From Pseudomonas sp. FP198 (GTDB lineage: Bacteria > Pseudomonadota > Gammaproteobacteria > Pseudomonadales > Pseudomonadaceae): a DNA stretch of 64,000 nt. The position numbers and the translations under genes were made by a program. How positions within the stretch are numbered: the first letter of the stretch is position 1; each line of letters opens with the position of its first letter. Shown here piece after piece: positions 34,301 to 42,940 of this stretch. Location of the stretch: positions 2,683,501 to 2,747,500 of the forward strand of contig NZ_CP117452.1 in the NCBI RefSeq assembly GCF_030687895.1, given 5' to 3'. Under the pieces are notes generated by a model that saw nothing but the letters and a program-made list of their open reading frames with translations, searched no databases and was not told where the DNA came from.

Positions 34301-35608
34301 TCAGACTTGTACAGCCCCGGTTGCCACGGCAAAGGCGAGCATTACCAGGCTGACGCCCCAGGCCCAGAAAAACGTATAGGCCATGTGCTTGCGCAACTCT
34401 ACGCCGGACAGTGCCAGGGCCAGATACACGCTGGGTACCACCGGGCTGATGGAGAAGCCGGTGTTCTCACCGATCAGCATGGCCCGCGCCACCGCTTCGA
34501 GAGGAACGCCAGCGGCGATGGCGACGTCCTTGATCACCGGCAGCAGGGCGAAATAGTAGGCGTCCGGTGAGAAGATCATCCCAAGGGGGACGCCGAAGAA
34601 CCCGACAATTACATGCAGGTATTGGGCAGCACCGGCGGGCAGGATGTCGATCAGCGCCAAGGCCATGCCGTCTGACATCTTCGCCCCGGAGAGCACGCCC
34701 AGCAGCACGGCAGCGGCCATCATCACCAGAACCATCTGCAACGCATCGGACGCATGGGCCTTGAGGCGTTCGGCCTGGGCGTCGAGGGACGGGAAGTTCA
34801 AGGGCAGGGCGATGCCCAATCCCACCATGAAACAGGCGTACAGCGGAAAGATACCGGTGAACAGGCACAGCAGAATGCCGCCGGTAAGGGCCACATTCAG
34901 CCAGTAGCGCAGCTGCCGGGGAGACAGACTGAATTCGCGGCTTTGCATTTGCAGGTCGTCCATGTCACGCGTCGCGGCCGCACCCAGCGACATCGGTTGG
35001 CGCCGCTGCGCGCGCGACCCCAGTATCGTCGCCACCCCGAGCATGCACACCAGGCCCACCAGCTGCACCGGCAGCAACCCCAGCCACAGCTCGGTGGCAT
35101 CGAGCCCCGACACGGCAGCGGCCCGCGCAGTCGTGCCGCCCCAGGGCACCATATTGATGACCCCGGCCGTGGTTCCCACCAGGCACAACAGCATCGTCGG
35201 GCTCATGTTCAGGCGCTTGTACAAGGGCAGCAGTGCCGGGATCGTCAGCAGAAACGTCGCGGCGCCGACGCCATCCAGATGCACCACCGAAGTCACCAGA
35301 ACGGTAACCAGCGCCACCGCCAGGGGCTTGCCGCCCGTGCTGCGGATCAACAGGTTGACCAGCGGATCGAACAACCCACGGTCGCGCATGATGCCGAAGA
35401 ACAGGATGGCAAACAGAAACAGCGCGGCGGTCGGCGCGACAGTGATCAGGCCGGCCTTGATGAACTCGCCGATCTGCGCGAGATTGAAGCCGGCAAGCAG
35501 GCAGACGACCACGGGAAGGGTGGTGAACGCCACCACCGGACTGATCCGGCGCAGCAATATCAGCCCGATAATGGCAAGCATCATCAGGAAACCCAGGGTT
35601 GTAATCAT
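34301..35608 (-). CDS. CitMHS-family citrate/carboxylate transporter
   Basis: A 435-residue inner-membrane carrier with about twelve transmembrane segments. HLDGVGAATFLLTIPALLPLYKRL and VPWGGTTARAAAV are characteristic of the CitM/CitH family, which take up citrate or related tricarboxylates, often with a metal ion. The gene is third in a minus-strand operon after an AtuA-like pair, so the operon probably imports and degrades an organic acid. Start ATG 35608. Confidence 0.85.
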   Translation of the reverse strand: MITTLGFLMMLAIIGLILLRRISPVVAFTTLPVVVCLLAGFNLAQIGEFIKAGLITVAPTAALFLFAILFFGIMRDRGLFDPLVNLLIRSTGGKPLAVALVTVLVTSVVHLDGVGAATFLLTIPALLPLYKRLNMSPTMLLCLVGTTAGVINMVPWGGTTARAAAVSGLDATELWLGLLPVQLVGLVCMLGVATILGSRAQRRQPMSLGAAATRDMDDLQMQSREFSLSPRQLRYWLNVALTGGILLCLFTGIFPLYACFMVGLGIALPLNFPSLDAQAERLKAHASDALQMVLVMMAAAVLLGVLSGAKMSDGMALALIDILPAGAAQYLHVIVGFFGVPLGMIFSPDAYYFALLPVIKDVAIAAGVPLEAVARAMLIGENTGFSISPVVPSVYLALALSGVELRKHMAYTFFWAWGVSLVMLAFAVATGAVQV

Positions 35609-35661
35609 GTTGCAGCCTCTCTTTTTATTGTTGTCGGATGGTGTTGCGGGCGGCGAGTTGC

Positions 35662-35985
35662 TCAGTCTTCCGGTCCCGGCAGGCGCACGGCCAGGAGCAG
35701 GTAGCTGAGGCTTTTTCCATGGCGGTCGAGACCGCAGCTTCGATTCACGCCGCCTTCCAGGGCGTCCTCGAGCACAAAGTTCAACGCCTTCAGGTTCGGC
35801 AGTTCATAGCGATGCACCCTGGAGGGCTGGCGCGTCGCGAACTGCTCGGCGACGAGCTCGCAGCTCAGCTCCCGGAGGAGCCAGGAATAATGGGCCGGGT
35901 CGTGGGGAAATACCGCGATGCTGAGGATGTTGCCTTTGTCGCCGGCACGGGCGTGGGCGAAGTCGGCGAGGGTGACCAGGCTCAT
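35662..35985 (-). CDS. AtuA C-terminal domain-like small protein
   Basis: A 107-residue protein starting MSLVTLADFAHARAGDKGN; the stretch ARAGDKGNILSIAV is typical of the small ferredoxin-fold domain encoded with, or fused to, AtuA-like (DUF1446) proteins. It overlaps the stop of the DUF1446 gene by ATGA, so the two proteins likely form one complex. The reaction is unknown. Confidence 0.78.
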   Translation of the reverse strand: MSLVTLADFAHARAGDKGNILSIAVFPHDPAHYSWLLRELSCELVAEQFATRQPSRVHRYELPNLKALNFVLEDALEGGVNRSCGLDRHGKSLSYLLLAVRLPGPED

Positions 35986-37334
35986 CAGTACCACTCCAGG
36001 GCTGTATGGATTTCATCACGCGGCAGCAGGAAGCTGCGGGTGGTAACGGCTTCTGCGAGATGGCGCCGGACGCCACCGCCGCCAGCCGGTCCGTTGGTGT
36101 AGAGCGACTCGACCTCCGCCAGGAGGGTTTCGAGCAGCGATCGGTCGGTGTGGGTCAGGCCGATACGCACCCGCACGTCCTCCAGCAAAGGCGCCTGGGC
36201 CAGTTGTTTTTGCAGATAACGGCCACCCTGGTCGTTGAACAGGCTGGCGACTCCCGACAGGTCGATCCACGGCTGTACACCTGGCGCCAGACGATCGAAA
36301 CGCTGCAGCAGGATGTCGCGCGCCAGGGCGGCGCGCGCCACGGCACCGGGGCCTGCATAGGAAATCTCGGCCTCGCCGAACCAGAGTCCGCGCATCCCCG
36401 CCAGGCCCTTGAGGGTGTCGGGGCGCGGATGGCCGATCACGCCAGTGACTTCCACGCGGTCGTTCCCCAGGTCCTGTACGTGGGCCACGCCCAGATCCAG
36501 CACGACGTCCGGCGTCAGATAACGTCGCGGATCATGGACTTCATAAAGCAATTGCTCCTTGACGGTCTGCTCGCTGACCCGTCCGCCACTGTTGCGCGTC
36601 TTGCCGATGATCAAGCGGCCGTCCTGGTGAATTTCGGCGATCGGGCAGCCGAGGTTGGCCGGGTCCGGGATATCCTTCATCCCGGGGTGGGCGAAATAGC
36701 CGCCAGTGACCTGGGCGCAGCATTCCAGCAGATGTCCGGCGGCGGTCGCGACGGCCATTTTTTGCCAATCGTCGGCCTTCCAACCCAACCCATGGCGGAT
36801 CGCGCCTACCGCCAGGGACGGATCCGCAACCCGGCCACACAGCACGATGCCAGCGCCCTCGGCCAGTGCCTGGACGATACCGTCGGCTCCGGTGTAGACG
36901 TTCACCGAAACCGGCTGTTCATCGGCACTCGGCGACAGCCATTGTTCATAGCGTGGAGGCGTTTCTTCGAGCAGGTCGTCGCCCAGTACGCAGGCGATTT
37001 TCAGCGCCGGGAAACGCCCGGCCAATTCGTCGCGTAACCGTTGCGCGGCGGCCCTGGGGTTGGCTGCGCCGCCGTTGGTGATGATCGCAATGCCGGCTTC
37101 GATGCAAATCTCCAGCATGGGTTCGAGGAAGTCGAACAGACGCGCGGAGTAGCCCGACCGTGGATCGAGGCGCTTGCGCAATTGCGCCTCGGCGAGGGTC
37201 CGTTCAGCCAGCAGCTCCAGCATGATGTAACGCTGTCCGCTGCGTTGCGCCAAGTCCTGGGCCAGGCGCAGCGCGGCGTCGGGTCGATCATTGGCAAAAC
37301 CTGCGCCGCACCCGACGAGAATTGTTTTTGTCAT
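35985..37334 (-). CDS. DUF1446 / AtuA-like protein
   Basis: A 449-residue cytoplasmic protein, standard for the family. Recognisable parts are the N-terminal ILVGCGAGFANDRPDAA, AIITNGGAANPRAAA, IVLCGRVADPSLAVGA and GGYFAHPGMKDIPD. AtuA is named from acyclic terpene utilisation, but most DUF1446 proteins occur elsewhere and have no proven reaction. Here it heads an operon with its small partner and a CitMHS carrier and is divergent from a LysR gene, pointing to catabolism of a hydroxy- or tricarboxylic acid (inference). Confidence 0.85.
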   Translation of the reverse strand: MTKTILVGCGAGFANDRPDAALRLAQDLAQRSGQRYIMLELLAERTLAEAQLRKRLDPRSGYSARLFDFLEPMLEICIEAGIAIITNGGAANPRAAAQRLRDELAGRFPALKIACVLGDDLLEETPPRYEQWLSPSADEQPVSVNVYTGADGIVQALAEGAGIVLCGRVADPSLAVGAIRHGLGWKADDWQKMAVATAAGHLLECCAQVTGGYFAHPGMKDIPDPANLGCPIAEIHQDGRLIIGKTRNSGGRVSEQTVKEQLLYEVHDPRRYLTPDVVLDLGVAHVQDLGNDRVEVTGVIGHPRPDTLKGLAGMRGLWFGEAEISYAGPGAVARAALARDILLQRFDRLAPGVQPWIDLSGVASLFNDQGGRYLQKQLAQAPLLEDVRVRIGLTHTDRSLLETLLAEVESLYTNGPAGGGGVRRHLAEAVTTRSFLLPRDEIHTALEWY

Positions 37335-37372
37335 GTTCGTGTTCCACTGAAGGGTGGCCCCATAGTGGAGAG

Positions 37373-37387
37373 ACAGAATTATTCTGT
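37373..37387. promoter_or_regulatory. Palindromic LysR operator
   Basis: ACAGAATTATTCTGT is a perfect seven-base dyad with one central T, in the gap between the divergent DUF1446 and LysR genes. A further AGAAT half-site lies at 37401-37405. This is where a LysR protein would bind to control both. Confidence 0.55.
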
Positions 37388-37435
37388 GAATTTTAAAGAT
37401 AGAATCAATTGATCCAGTAATTTTATGAGCCGGTC

Positions 37436-38326
37436 ATGAACGTTTCTTTCCGACAGCTTCGAGCCTTCATCCTCATCGCCGAGACTTCCAGCTTCACCCG
37501 CACCGCGGAACAGCTGCACCTGTCACAACCGGCGCTGAGCTACAGCATCCGCAAACTGGAAGAAAGCATGGGCTTGCAGCTGCTTGCGCGTAATACCCGC
37601 AGCGTCGAGCTGACGCCTGCCGGCGAGCATTTCCTGCCCCAGGCCAGGCGCATGCTGCGGGACATGGACGATGCCGTGCGCGATGCTCGCGACACCTTGA
37701 GCCTGAGTCGCGGCACGCTTCGACTCGCGGCCTTGCCCACGGCTGCCGCGTCGTTTCTGCCGATCGCCATGGCTGCTTTCCAGCGTGAAAACCCGGGTGT
37801 GACGGTGAGCCTGCTGGATGGCCGCGCCGGAGAAATCCTCGGCTGGGTGCAGCGCGGCGAGGTAGACGCCGGCATCAGTTCGCTGCCTGAGGACCTGTCC
37901 GGACTGAGCTTCGAGCGCCTGTTGGATGACAATCTGGTACTGCTGAGCCACAAACACTCGCGGGGTGACGACCAGGAGGAGTGGACGCACCAGCCCTACA
38001 TTGCCCTGACGCCGGACACGAGCATCCGGCCTTTGGCTGACGCGGCGCTGCGCTATCTGAACGTGGATGCAATCCCCGCCTGGGAGGTGGCGCATATGAG
38101 CACGGCCACGGCGCTGGTCCGTGAAGGGCTGGGATTCTCTTTATTGCCGGCCAGTTGCACGGCGGTGTTCAACATCGGCGAACAGTGCGCTGTCACCCCA
38201 ATCGATCAGCCGGCCAAGCGCTCGATCGGGCTGTTGCAGCGCAAGCCGGTGGCCCAATCGCCGTCGTTGAGCCAGTTCATGGGACATGTGCGGCGAGTTT
38301 TGCGGGAGGGTGAGGCGGGCGCTTGA
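37436..38326 (+). CDS. LysR-type transcriptional regulator
   Basis: A 296-residue full-length LysR protein: helix-turn-helix at about 4-62 (SSFTRTAEQLHLSQPALSYSI) and an effector domain (about 90-290) with GTLRLAALPTAAASFLPIA. It is divergent from the AtuA-like/CitMHS operon, with a 101-base gap that contains a perfect palindrome, so it is probably the activator of that operon. Confidence 0.93.
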   Translation: MNVSFRQLRAFILIAETSSFTRTAEQLHLSQPALSYSIRKLEESMGLQLLARNTRSVELTPAGEHFLPQARRMLRDMDDAVRDARDTLSLSRGTLRLAALPTAAASFLPIAMAAFQRENPGVTVSLLDGRAGEILGWVQRGEVDAGISSLPEDLSGLSFERLLDDNLVLLSHKHSRGDDQEEWTHQPYIALTPDTSIRPLADAALRYLNVDAIPAWEVAHMSTATALVREGLGFSLLPASCTAVFNIGEQCAVTPIDQPAKRSIGLLQRKPVAQSPSLSQFMGHVRRVLREGEAGA

Positions 38327-38342
38327 TGAGGGGTGGTCGGCC

Positions 38343-38439
38343 GCCTTCGCGAGCAGGCTCGCTCCCACATTGAACGCGGCATACCCCGAATGACTCCTCA
38401 GGGGCTCTTCTGTGGGAGCGAGCCTGCTCTCGAAGGCGC
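38343..38439. repeat. Two REP elements in reversed (outward) order
   Basis: A GTGGGAGCGAGCCTGC-type REP on the minus strand (38343-38368) is followed by one on the plus strand (38412-38439). Compared with all other doublets in the window the two halves are in the opposite order, so the GTGGG ends face inwards. The right copy has CTCTCGAA for CTCGCGAA. Confidence 0.85.
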
Positions 38440-38457
38440 AAGCCCGGCCAGCACCGG

Positions 38458-39309
38458 TCATTGAGTACCAAACATCGCCGTCCAGTAGATCCCCGCATCA
38501 CTTTTCGGGTCCACCGCGTACCCGGCTCCCAGTTCGCGAAATTGCGGGTTCATCAGGTTGGCGCAATGCCCGGGGCTGGCCAGCCAGCCGTCCACCACCT
38601 TCAAAGCCGTGTCTTGCCCGGCGGCGATGTTTTCGCCGATGGCCTGGCCCAGGTAGCCGGCCAGTTCGGCGCGGTCGCCGGGCGTGCGGCCATCGCGGTC
38701 CTTGTGGTCGAAGAAGTTGTTGTTGGCCATGGCTCGGGTGTGATTCACCGCCGCCAGGGCCAGGGTGGCGTTCCAGGCCAGTGGAGTGGTCGCGGTGTAG
38801 GCTTCGGTGCCGCAGCGGCGCGGTTGCGCGCGGGCGCTGTTGATGAGTTTGAGCAGTTTCTGGCCCTCGGCTTGCCAATCGCCCAGGCGCGCCGACAACA
38901 GCGGGCGAGCCAGGACGATGCGCCATTCGCGGTCCAGTCGGCTGACACCGACGTCAATGAACTGCGGGTCCAGCACGACCTGGCAGAAACTTTCCTGCAC
39001 GGCCTTCATCGCCGCTTGCGCGTCGCGCGGCCCGGACAGGCTGATCGCTTGCACGTTGACCATCGGATAGGCCGCCCGGGCCAACGCCTGTTGCAGATCG
39101 CCGATGCCATTGGCCGACAGGATCAACCGCGAATCCATCGCCAGCGGCGGCAGCTCCAGGGACGCCTGGCCGGCGCAGCTCTGGGACTGGCTGCGGTAGA
39201 GATTGATGGACTCGACCAGTTTCGTCTCTTCGGTGGCTACCGCACTGACGGCGAACGTCAGCCCCAGCGACAGCGCGGCAAGACGCATGACGGAAAAAAT
39301 GGCACGCAT
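38458..39309 (-). CDS. Exported CAP/SCP-domain protein
   Basis: A 283-residue protein with a signal peptide (about 1-26, VMRLAALSLGLTFAVSAVA). The C-terminal half (about 150-283) is a CAP domain with LINSARAQPRRCG, HTRAMANNNFFDH, GENIAAGQD and HCANLMNPQFRELG; the two His and two acidic residues of the CAP cavity are present. Residues 30-145 form a separate unknown domain with Cys residues. Bacterial CAP proteins are secreted with mostly unknown roles. Start at 39309 follows GGGAG. Confidence 0.85.
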   Translation of the reverse strand: MRAIFSVMRLAALSLGLTFAVSAVATEETKLVESINLYRSQSQSCAGQASLELPPLAMDSRLILSANGIGDLQQALARAAYPMVNVQAISLSGPRDAQAAMKAVQESFCQVVLDPQFIDVGVSRLDREWRIVLARPLLSARLGDWQAEGQKLLKLINSARAQPRRCGTEAYTATTPLAWNATLALAAVNHTRAMANNNFFDHKDRDGRTPGDRAELAGYLGQAIGENIAAGQDTALKVVDGWLASPGHCANLMNPQFRELGAGYAVDPKSDAGIYWTAMFGTQ

Positions 39310-39503
39310 GTAAATCTCCCTTGAGCGGACGGCGCCTATGATGCGCAATTTTTGCCCCGCTGGGGCAACGGTATTCACGCTCTCTTGAAATCCCTTGGAC
39401 GGCACCGTTTGGTACCGTTCGGGACGCTCCTCAAGTAGTGGGATCAATTTTCAGGCGAATAGGTCCATTTTCATCGTCTCAAGGCCGTAAAACCTGCGAT
39501 GCG

Positions 39504-40277
39504 TCAGCTCATCCAGTTACCGCCGTCGACGTTATAGGTCTGTGCCACCACGTATTCGCTGTCAGCCGAGGCCAGGAAAACCGCCATGCCGGCAAGATCC
39601 TGGGCGGTGCCCATGCGGCCATAGGGAACCTGCCGAGCGACCTGACGCTTCTTTTCCCCCAGCGGCAGGTTCTCGTAGCGCGCGAACAGCGCGTCGACGC
39701 CGTCCCAGTGCTCGCCATCCACCACGCCAGGAGCGATGGCGTTGACGTTGATGCGATGCTTGATCAAATCCAACCCGGCGGACTGGGTCAGGCTGATCAG
39801 CGCCGCCTTGGAGGCGCAATAGACCGCCACCAGGGCCTCGCCACGCCGGCCGGCCTGACTCGCCATGTTGATGATCCTGCCGCCATGGCCCTGGTGGATC
39901 ATCTGTCGGGCAGCGGCCTGCAGCGTGAACAGGGCGCCGGCCACGTTGATGGAGAACAGCCGTTCGTAGCTTTGCCGGGTGATTTCGACGATGGGCGCCA
40001 GATCGAACAGCGCCGCGTTGTTGATCAGGATGTCCAGCTTGCCCGCCCGGGCGACGACTGCCTCGATCGCCTGATCGATCGAGACCTGGTCCGTCACATC
40101 CATTCTTATCGCATAGGCGTTGCCGCCCAGTTCGCTGGCGGTGGCCTGGGCCCGGTCCAGATCGATATCGGCAATCGCCACCGTCGCGCCTTCATCGATA
40201 TAGGCCTGGGCGAATGTCTTGCCGATGCCGCGGGCAGCACCGGTGATCAGTGCGCTTTTTCCTTGCAGTCGTTTCAT
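39504..40277 (-). CDS. SDR-family polyol dehydrogenase, sorbitol (L-iditol 2-) dehydrogenase type
   Basis: A 257-residue short-chain dehydrogenase with TGAARGIG (about 12-19), LINNAAL (NNA), the catalytic Ser in INMASQAG and YCASKAAL (Y-x-x-x-K). The length and EHWDGVDALFARYENLPLGEKK match NAD+-dependent sorbitol dehydrogenases of the SmoS/PolS type, which oxidise D-sorbitol to D-fructose. No ABC polyol transporter is in the window, but an AraC regulator of the MtlR kind follows on the other strand. Confidence 0.83.
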   Translation of the reverse strand: MKRLQGKSALITGAARGIGKTFAQAYIDEGATVAIADIDLDRAQATASELGGNAYAIRMDVTDQVSIDQAIEAVVARAGKLDILINNAALFDLAPIVEITRQSYERLFSINVAGALFTLQAAARQMIHQGHGGRIINMASQAGRRGEALVAVYCASKAALISLTQSAGLDLIKHRINVNAIAPGVVDGEHWDGVDALFARYENLPLGEKKRQVARQVPYGRMGTAQDLAGMAVFLASADSEYVVAQTYNVDGGNWMS

Positions 40278-40324
40278 GGGGGATGGTCCTGTTCTGATAA
40301 CAAAAATGAAGGTCGGTGGCTCTT

Positions 40325-40455
40325 GTGGCGAGGGAGCTTGCTCCCGCTGGGTTGCGCAGCAACCCCAAAAACGGCCAATGCGTTTCGTCAGGTCAACCGC
40401 ATTCACCGGTTTTACGACTGCTGCGCAGCGGAGCGGGAGCAAGCTCCCTCGCCAC
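40325..40455. repeat. REPIN, GAGGGAGCTTGCTCCC family
   Basis: GTGGCGAGGGAGCTTGCTCC at 40325 faces its complement ending at 40455. It lies just upstream of the SDR start, between divergent genes, a less usual place for a REPIN. Confidence 0.92.
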
Positions 40456-40565
40456 GGGTATTGGATGAACCGTCATTGCTTGGGCAGCAGGACGGATCCG
40501 TCGTTGTCGATGGGGATTACAGCAGTGCCACCGAAGGTCGACAAACACGCAGAGGATCGTTGCGT

Positions 40566-40607
40566 GATACTTTTTTAACCTTCCAGCCTGTCGGTTAAAA
40601 AAGTATC
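40566..40607. promoter_or_regulatory. Long perfect inverted repeat before the AraC gene
   Basis: GATACTTTTTTAACC (40566-40580) and GGTTAAAAAAGTATC (40593-40607) are perfect 15-base complements separated by 12 bases. The stem is AT-rich, unlike the REP elements and terminators here. It lies about 80 bases before the AraC-family start. It could be an autoregulatory operator or a terminator-like structure. Confidence 0.6.
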
Positions 40608-40686
40608 GGTGGCGCGTCAGGGCGAAGCTGGCGACCGCTGGGCAGCCAGCGTATGGTGCGGTCCATAACGATAAGAGAGGCGCGAC

Positions 40687-41628
40687 ATGCCTGATCACCG
40701 AACGCTGCTTTACGACCAGCGCCCGCCCGAGCTGGAGGTCATCCTGCCTGAGCCCGAGCACAGCTTTCGCTGGTACGAGCATGACTATCCTTATCCAATG
40801 GCGCGCTGGAATCACCATCCGGAGTTTGAAATCCACTTGATCCGTCGGGGCAGCGGCAGGCTGCTGGCGGGTGACTACATCGGCCCGTTCGGGCCCGGCC
40901 ATGTGGCGATGATCGGTCCGGACCTGCCCCACGACTGGATGGGCGACCTGGCGCCCGGCGAGCATCTGGCCGGGCGCGATGTGGTGTTGCAGTTCGACGG
41001 TGCTGCCTTCATGGCCCTGCGCCAGACACTGCCGGAACTGGGAAACCTGCAACGCCTGTTCGAACGGGCACGCCGTGGCCTGGCCTTCAATGGCGGCACC
41101 GCGCGGCGCGCCGCGCAGTTGCTCGAAGCGATCGGACCGGCCCGGGGCGTGGCGCGGCTGGCACTGTTTTTCGAACTGCTCGACACCCTTGGTCGCGCCC
41201 GCGAGAGCGATGTCCTGTGCCTGGCCAGCCCTTGCTACGCGCCGTCGCTCGATGAACGCAGTTCGGCGCGCATCCAGAAAGCCTTCGAATACCTGCAAGC
41301 CGAACTGACCGGCGACCTGCGCCTGTCGGTGATCGCCCGGCAACTGGGCATGAGCGAACCCGGTTTCTCGCGCTTCTTCAAACGCATCACCGGCCATGGA
41401 TTCATCGACCTGATGCGCAAGCTCCGGGTCCAGCGCGCCTGCCGGCTGCTGTCGCAGAGCGAAATGGCGGTGACCGACATCTGTTTTGAAGTGGGCTACA
41501 ACAACCTGTCCAACTTCAATCGGCATTTCCGCATCGAAATGAACCAGACGCCCAGCGACTATCGCCGGGGCGTTGTTTCCTGCTCGCTACATCCAGACAC
41601 GCAACCGCGTTCGACAAATCCTCGCTGA
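40687..41628 (+). CDS. AraC-family transcriptional regulator, MtlR-like
   Basis: A 313-residue regulator. The N-terminal cupin domain (about 25-110, WNHHPEFEIHLIRRGSGRLLAGD) binds an effector, and two helix-turn-helix motifs lie at about 205-300 (LRLSVIARQLGMSEPGFSRFFK and VTDICFEVGYNNLSNFNRHF). It resembles the polyol regulators of pseudomonads, and a sorbitol dehydrogenase-type gene is divergent from it, so it probably controls polyol use. GAGAGG lies upstream of ATG 40687. Confidence 0.85.
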   Translation: MPDHRTLLYDQRPPELEVILPEPEHSFRWYEHDYPYPMARWNHHPEFEIHLIRRGSGRLLAGDYIGPFGPGHVAMIGPDLPHDWMGDLAPGEHLAGRDVVLQFDGAAFMALRQTLPELGNLQRLFERARRGLAFNGGTARRAAQLLEAIGPARGVARLALFFELLDTLGRARESDVLCLASPCYAPSLDERSSARIQKAFEYLQAELTGDLRLSVIARQLGMSEPGFSRFFKRITGHGFIDLMRKLRVQRACRLLSQSEMAVTDICFEVGYNNLSNFNRHFRIEMNQTPSDYRRGVVSCSLHPDTQPRSTNPR

Positions 41629-41703
41629 ATCTGCGTTCATGCCCAGTGTCGAAATTCTGAGCCGGCAATCAAGCGCGGCTCGTCATTGAACAGAACCGCG
41701 ACC

Positions 41704-42930
41704 ATGCACGAGAAAACCTACGAATTGCTGGAAGTCGCCAACGGCAAGCCCATCAAGCTCTGGACCGAGGGCGTGCCGGTGGAGGCCGAAGCCCGCCAGC
41801 AGTTAATGAACACGGCGAAAATGCCATTCATTTTCAAACACCTGGCGGTGATGCCCGATGTGCACCTGGGCAAGGGTTCGACCATCGGCAGCGTGATCCC
41901 CACCGTGGGCGCGATCATTCCGGCGGCGGTGGGGGTGGATATTGGTTGCGGCATGATCGCCGCGCGCACTTCGCTCGATGCCGCCGATTTGCCGGACAGC
42001 GTCCAGGCCCTGCGCAGCGCCATCGAAAAAGCCGTGCCCCATGGGCGCAGCCTCAGCCATGGAGGACGCGACAAGGGCGCCTGGAGCAATGTCCCACGCG
42101 AGGCTGACCAGGCGTGGGTCGCGCTGGCCGCGCGCTTCAAGGCGATTACCGACAAATACCCGAAGCTGGCCCGGACCAACAACCGTCAGCATCTGGGTAC
42201 GCTGGGCAGCGGTAATCATTTCATTGAAGTGTGCCTGGATGAGGCCAACCGGGTCTGGTTCATGTTGCACAGCGGCTCCCGGGGCGTGGGCAATGCCATC
42301 GGCAATCTGTTCATCCAGTTGGCCCAGGCCGACATGCGCCAGCACCTCGCCAATCTGCCGGACCGTGACCTGGCCTACTTCGAGGAGGGCAGCCGGCATT
42401 TCGACGATTATGTCGAAGCGGTGGGCTGGGCCCAGGATTTCGCCCGGCAGAATCGGGCGCTGATGATGGACGCGGTGATACGCGCCGCCCGGCAGGTCAT
42501 CGGCAAACCGTTCGAAGTGGCATTGGAAGCGGTGAATTGTCATCACAACTATGTGCAGAAAGAGCGACACTTCGGACACGACGTACTGGTGACGCGCAAG
42601 GGCGCGGTATCGGCCAGAAAAGGCGAGTTGGGTATCATCCCCGGTTCAATGGGCGCCAGGAGTTTTATCGTGCGCGGCCTGGGTAACGAGCAATCGTTTT
42701 GTTCGTGCAGCCACGGTGCCGGCCGGGTCATGAGCCGGACCGAGGCGAAAAAGCGTTTCAGCGTCGAGGATCAGGTCCGCGCGACCGCCCATGTGGAATG
42801 CCGGAAAGACGCTGCGGTGATTGATGAAATTCCGATGGCATACAAAGACATAGACAAGGTAATGCATGCACAACGTGAACTTGTCGAAGTGCTGCATACG
42901 CTGCGTCAGGTCGTCTGTGTGAAGGGTTAG
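41704..42930 (+). CDS. rtcB: RtcB-family RNA ligase
   Basis: A 408-residue RNA ligase that joins 2',3'-cyclic phosphate and 5'-OH ends, using GTP and Mn2+. Metal and guanylation residues are visible: MPDVHLGKG, GVDIGCGM (Cys metal ligand), HLGTLGSGNHFIEV, MLHSGSRGVG, NCHHN and the guanylated His in CSHGAGR. ATG 41704 gives the usual length; a TTG at 41686 is the alternative. No rtcA or rtcR lies nearby. The next gene follows by 10 bases and may share the transcript. Confidence 0.92.
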   Translation: MHEKTYELLEVANGKPIKLWTEGVPVEAEARQQLMNTAKMPFIFKHLAVMPDVHLGKGSTIGSVIPTVGAIIPAAVGVDIGCGMIAARTSLDAADLPDSVQALRSAIEKAVPHGRSLSHGGRDKGAWSNVPREADQAWVALAARFKAITDKYPKLARTNNRQHLGTLGSGNHFIEVCLDEANRVWFMLHSGSRGVGNAIGNLFIQLAQADMRQHLANLPDRDLAYFEEGSRHFDDYVEAVGWAQDFARQNRALMMDAVIRAARQVIGKPFEVALEAVNCHHNYVQKERHFGHDVLVTRKGAVSARKGELGIIPGSMGARSFIVRGLGNEQSFCSCSHGAGRVMSRTEAKKRFSVEDQVRATAHVECRKDAAVIDEIPMAYKDIDKVMHAQRELVEVLHTLRQVVCVKG

Positions 42931-42940
42931 CGGAGCGAGC

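Noticed and set aside
35662..37334. Frameshift between the DUF1446 protein and its small neighbour
   Set aside because: The ATGA overlap and intact start of the small protein match the usual two-gene arrangement of this family, so I treat them as separate genes.
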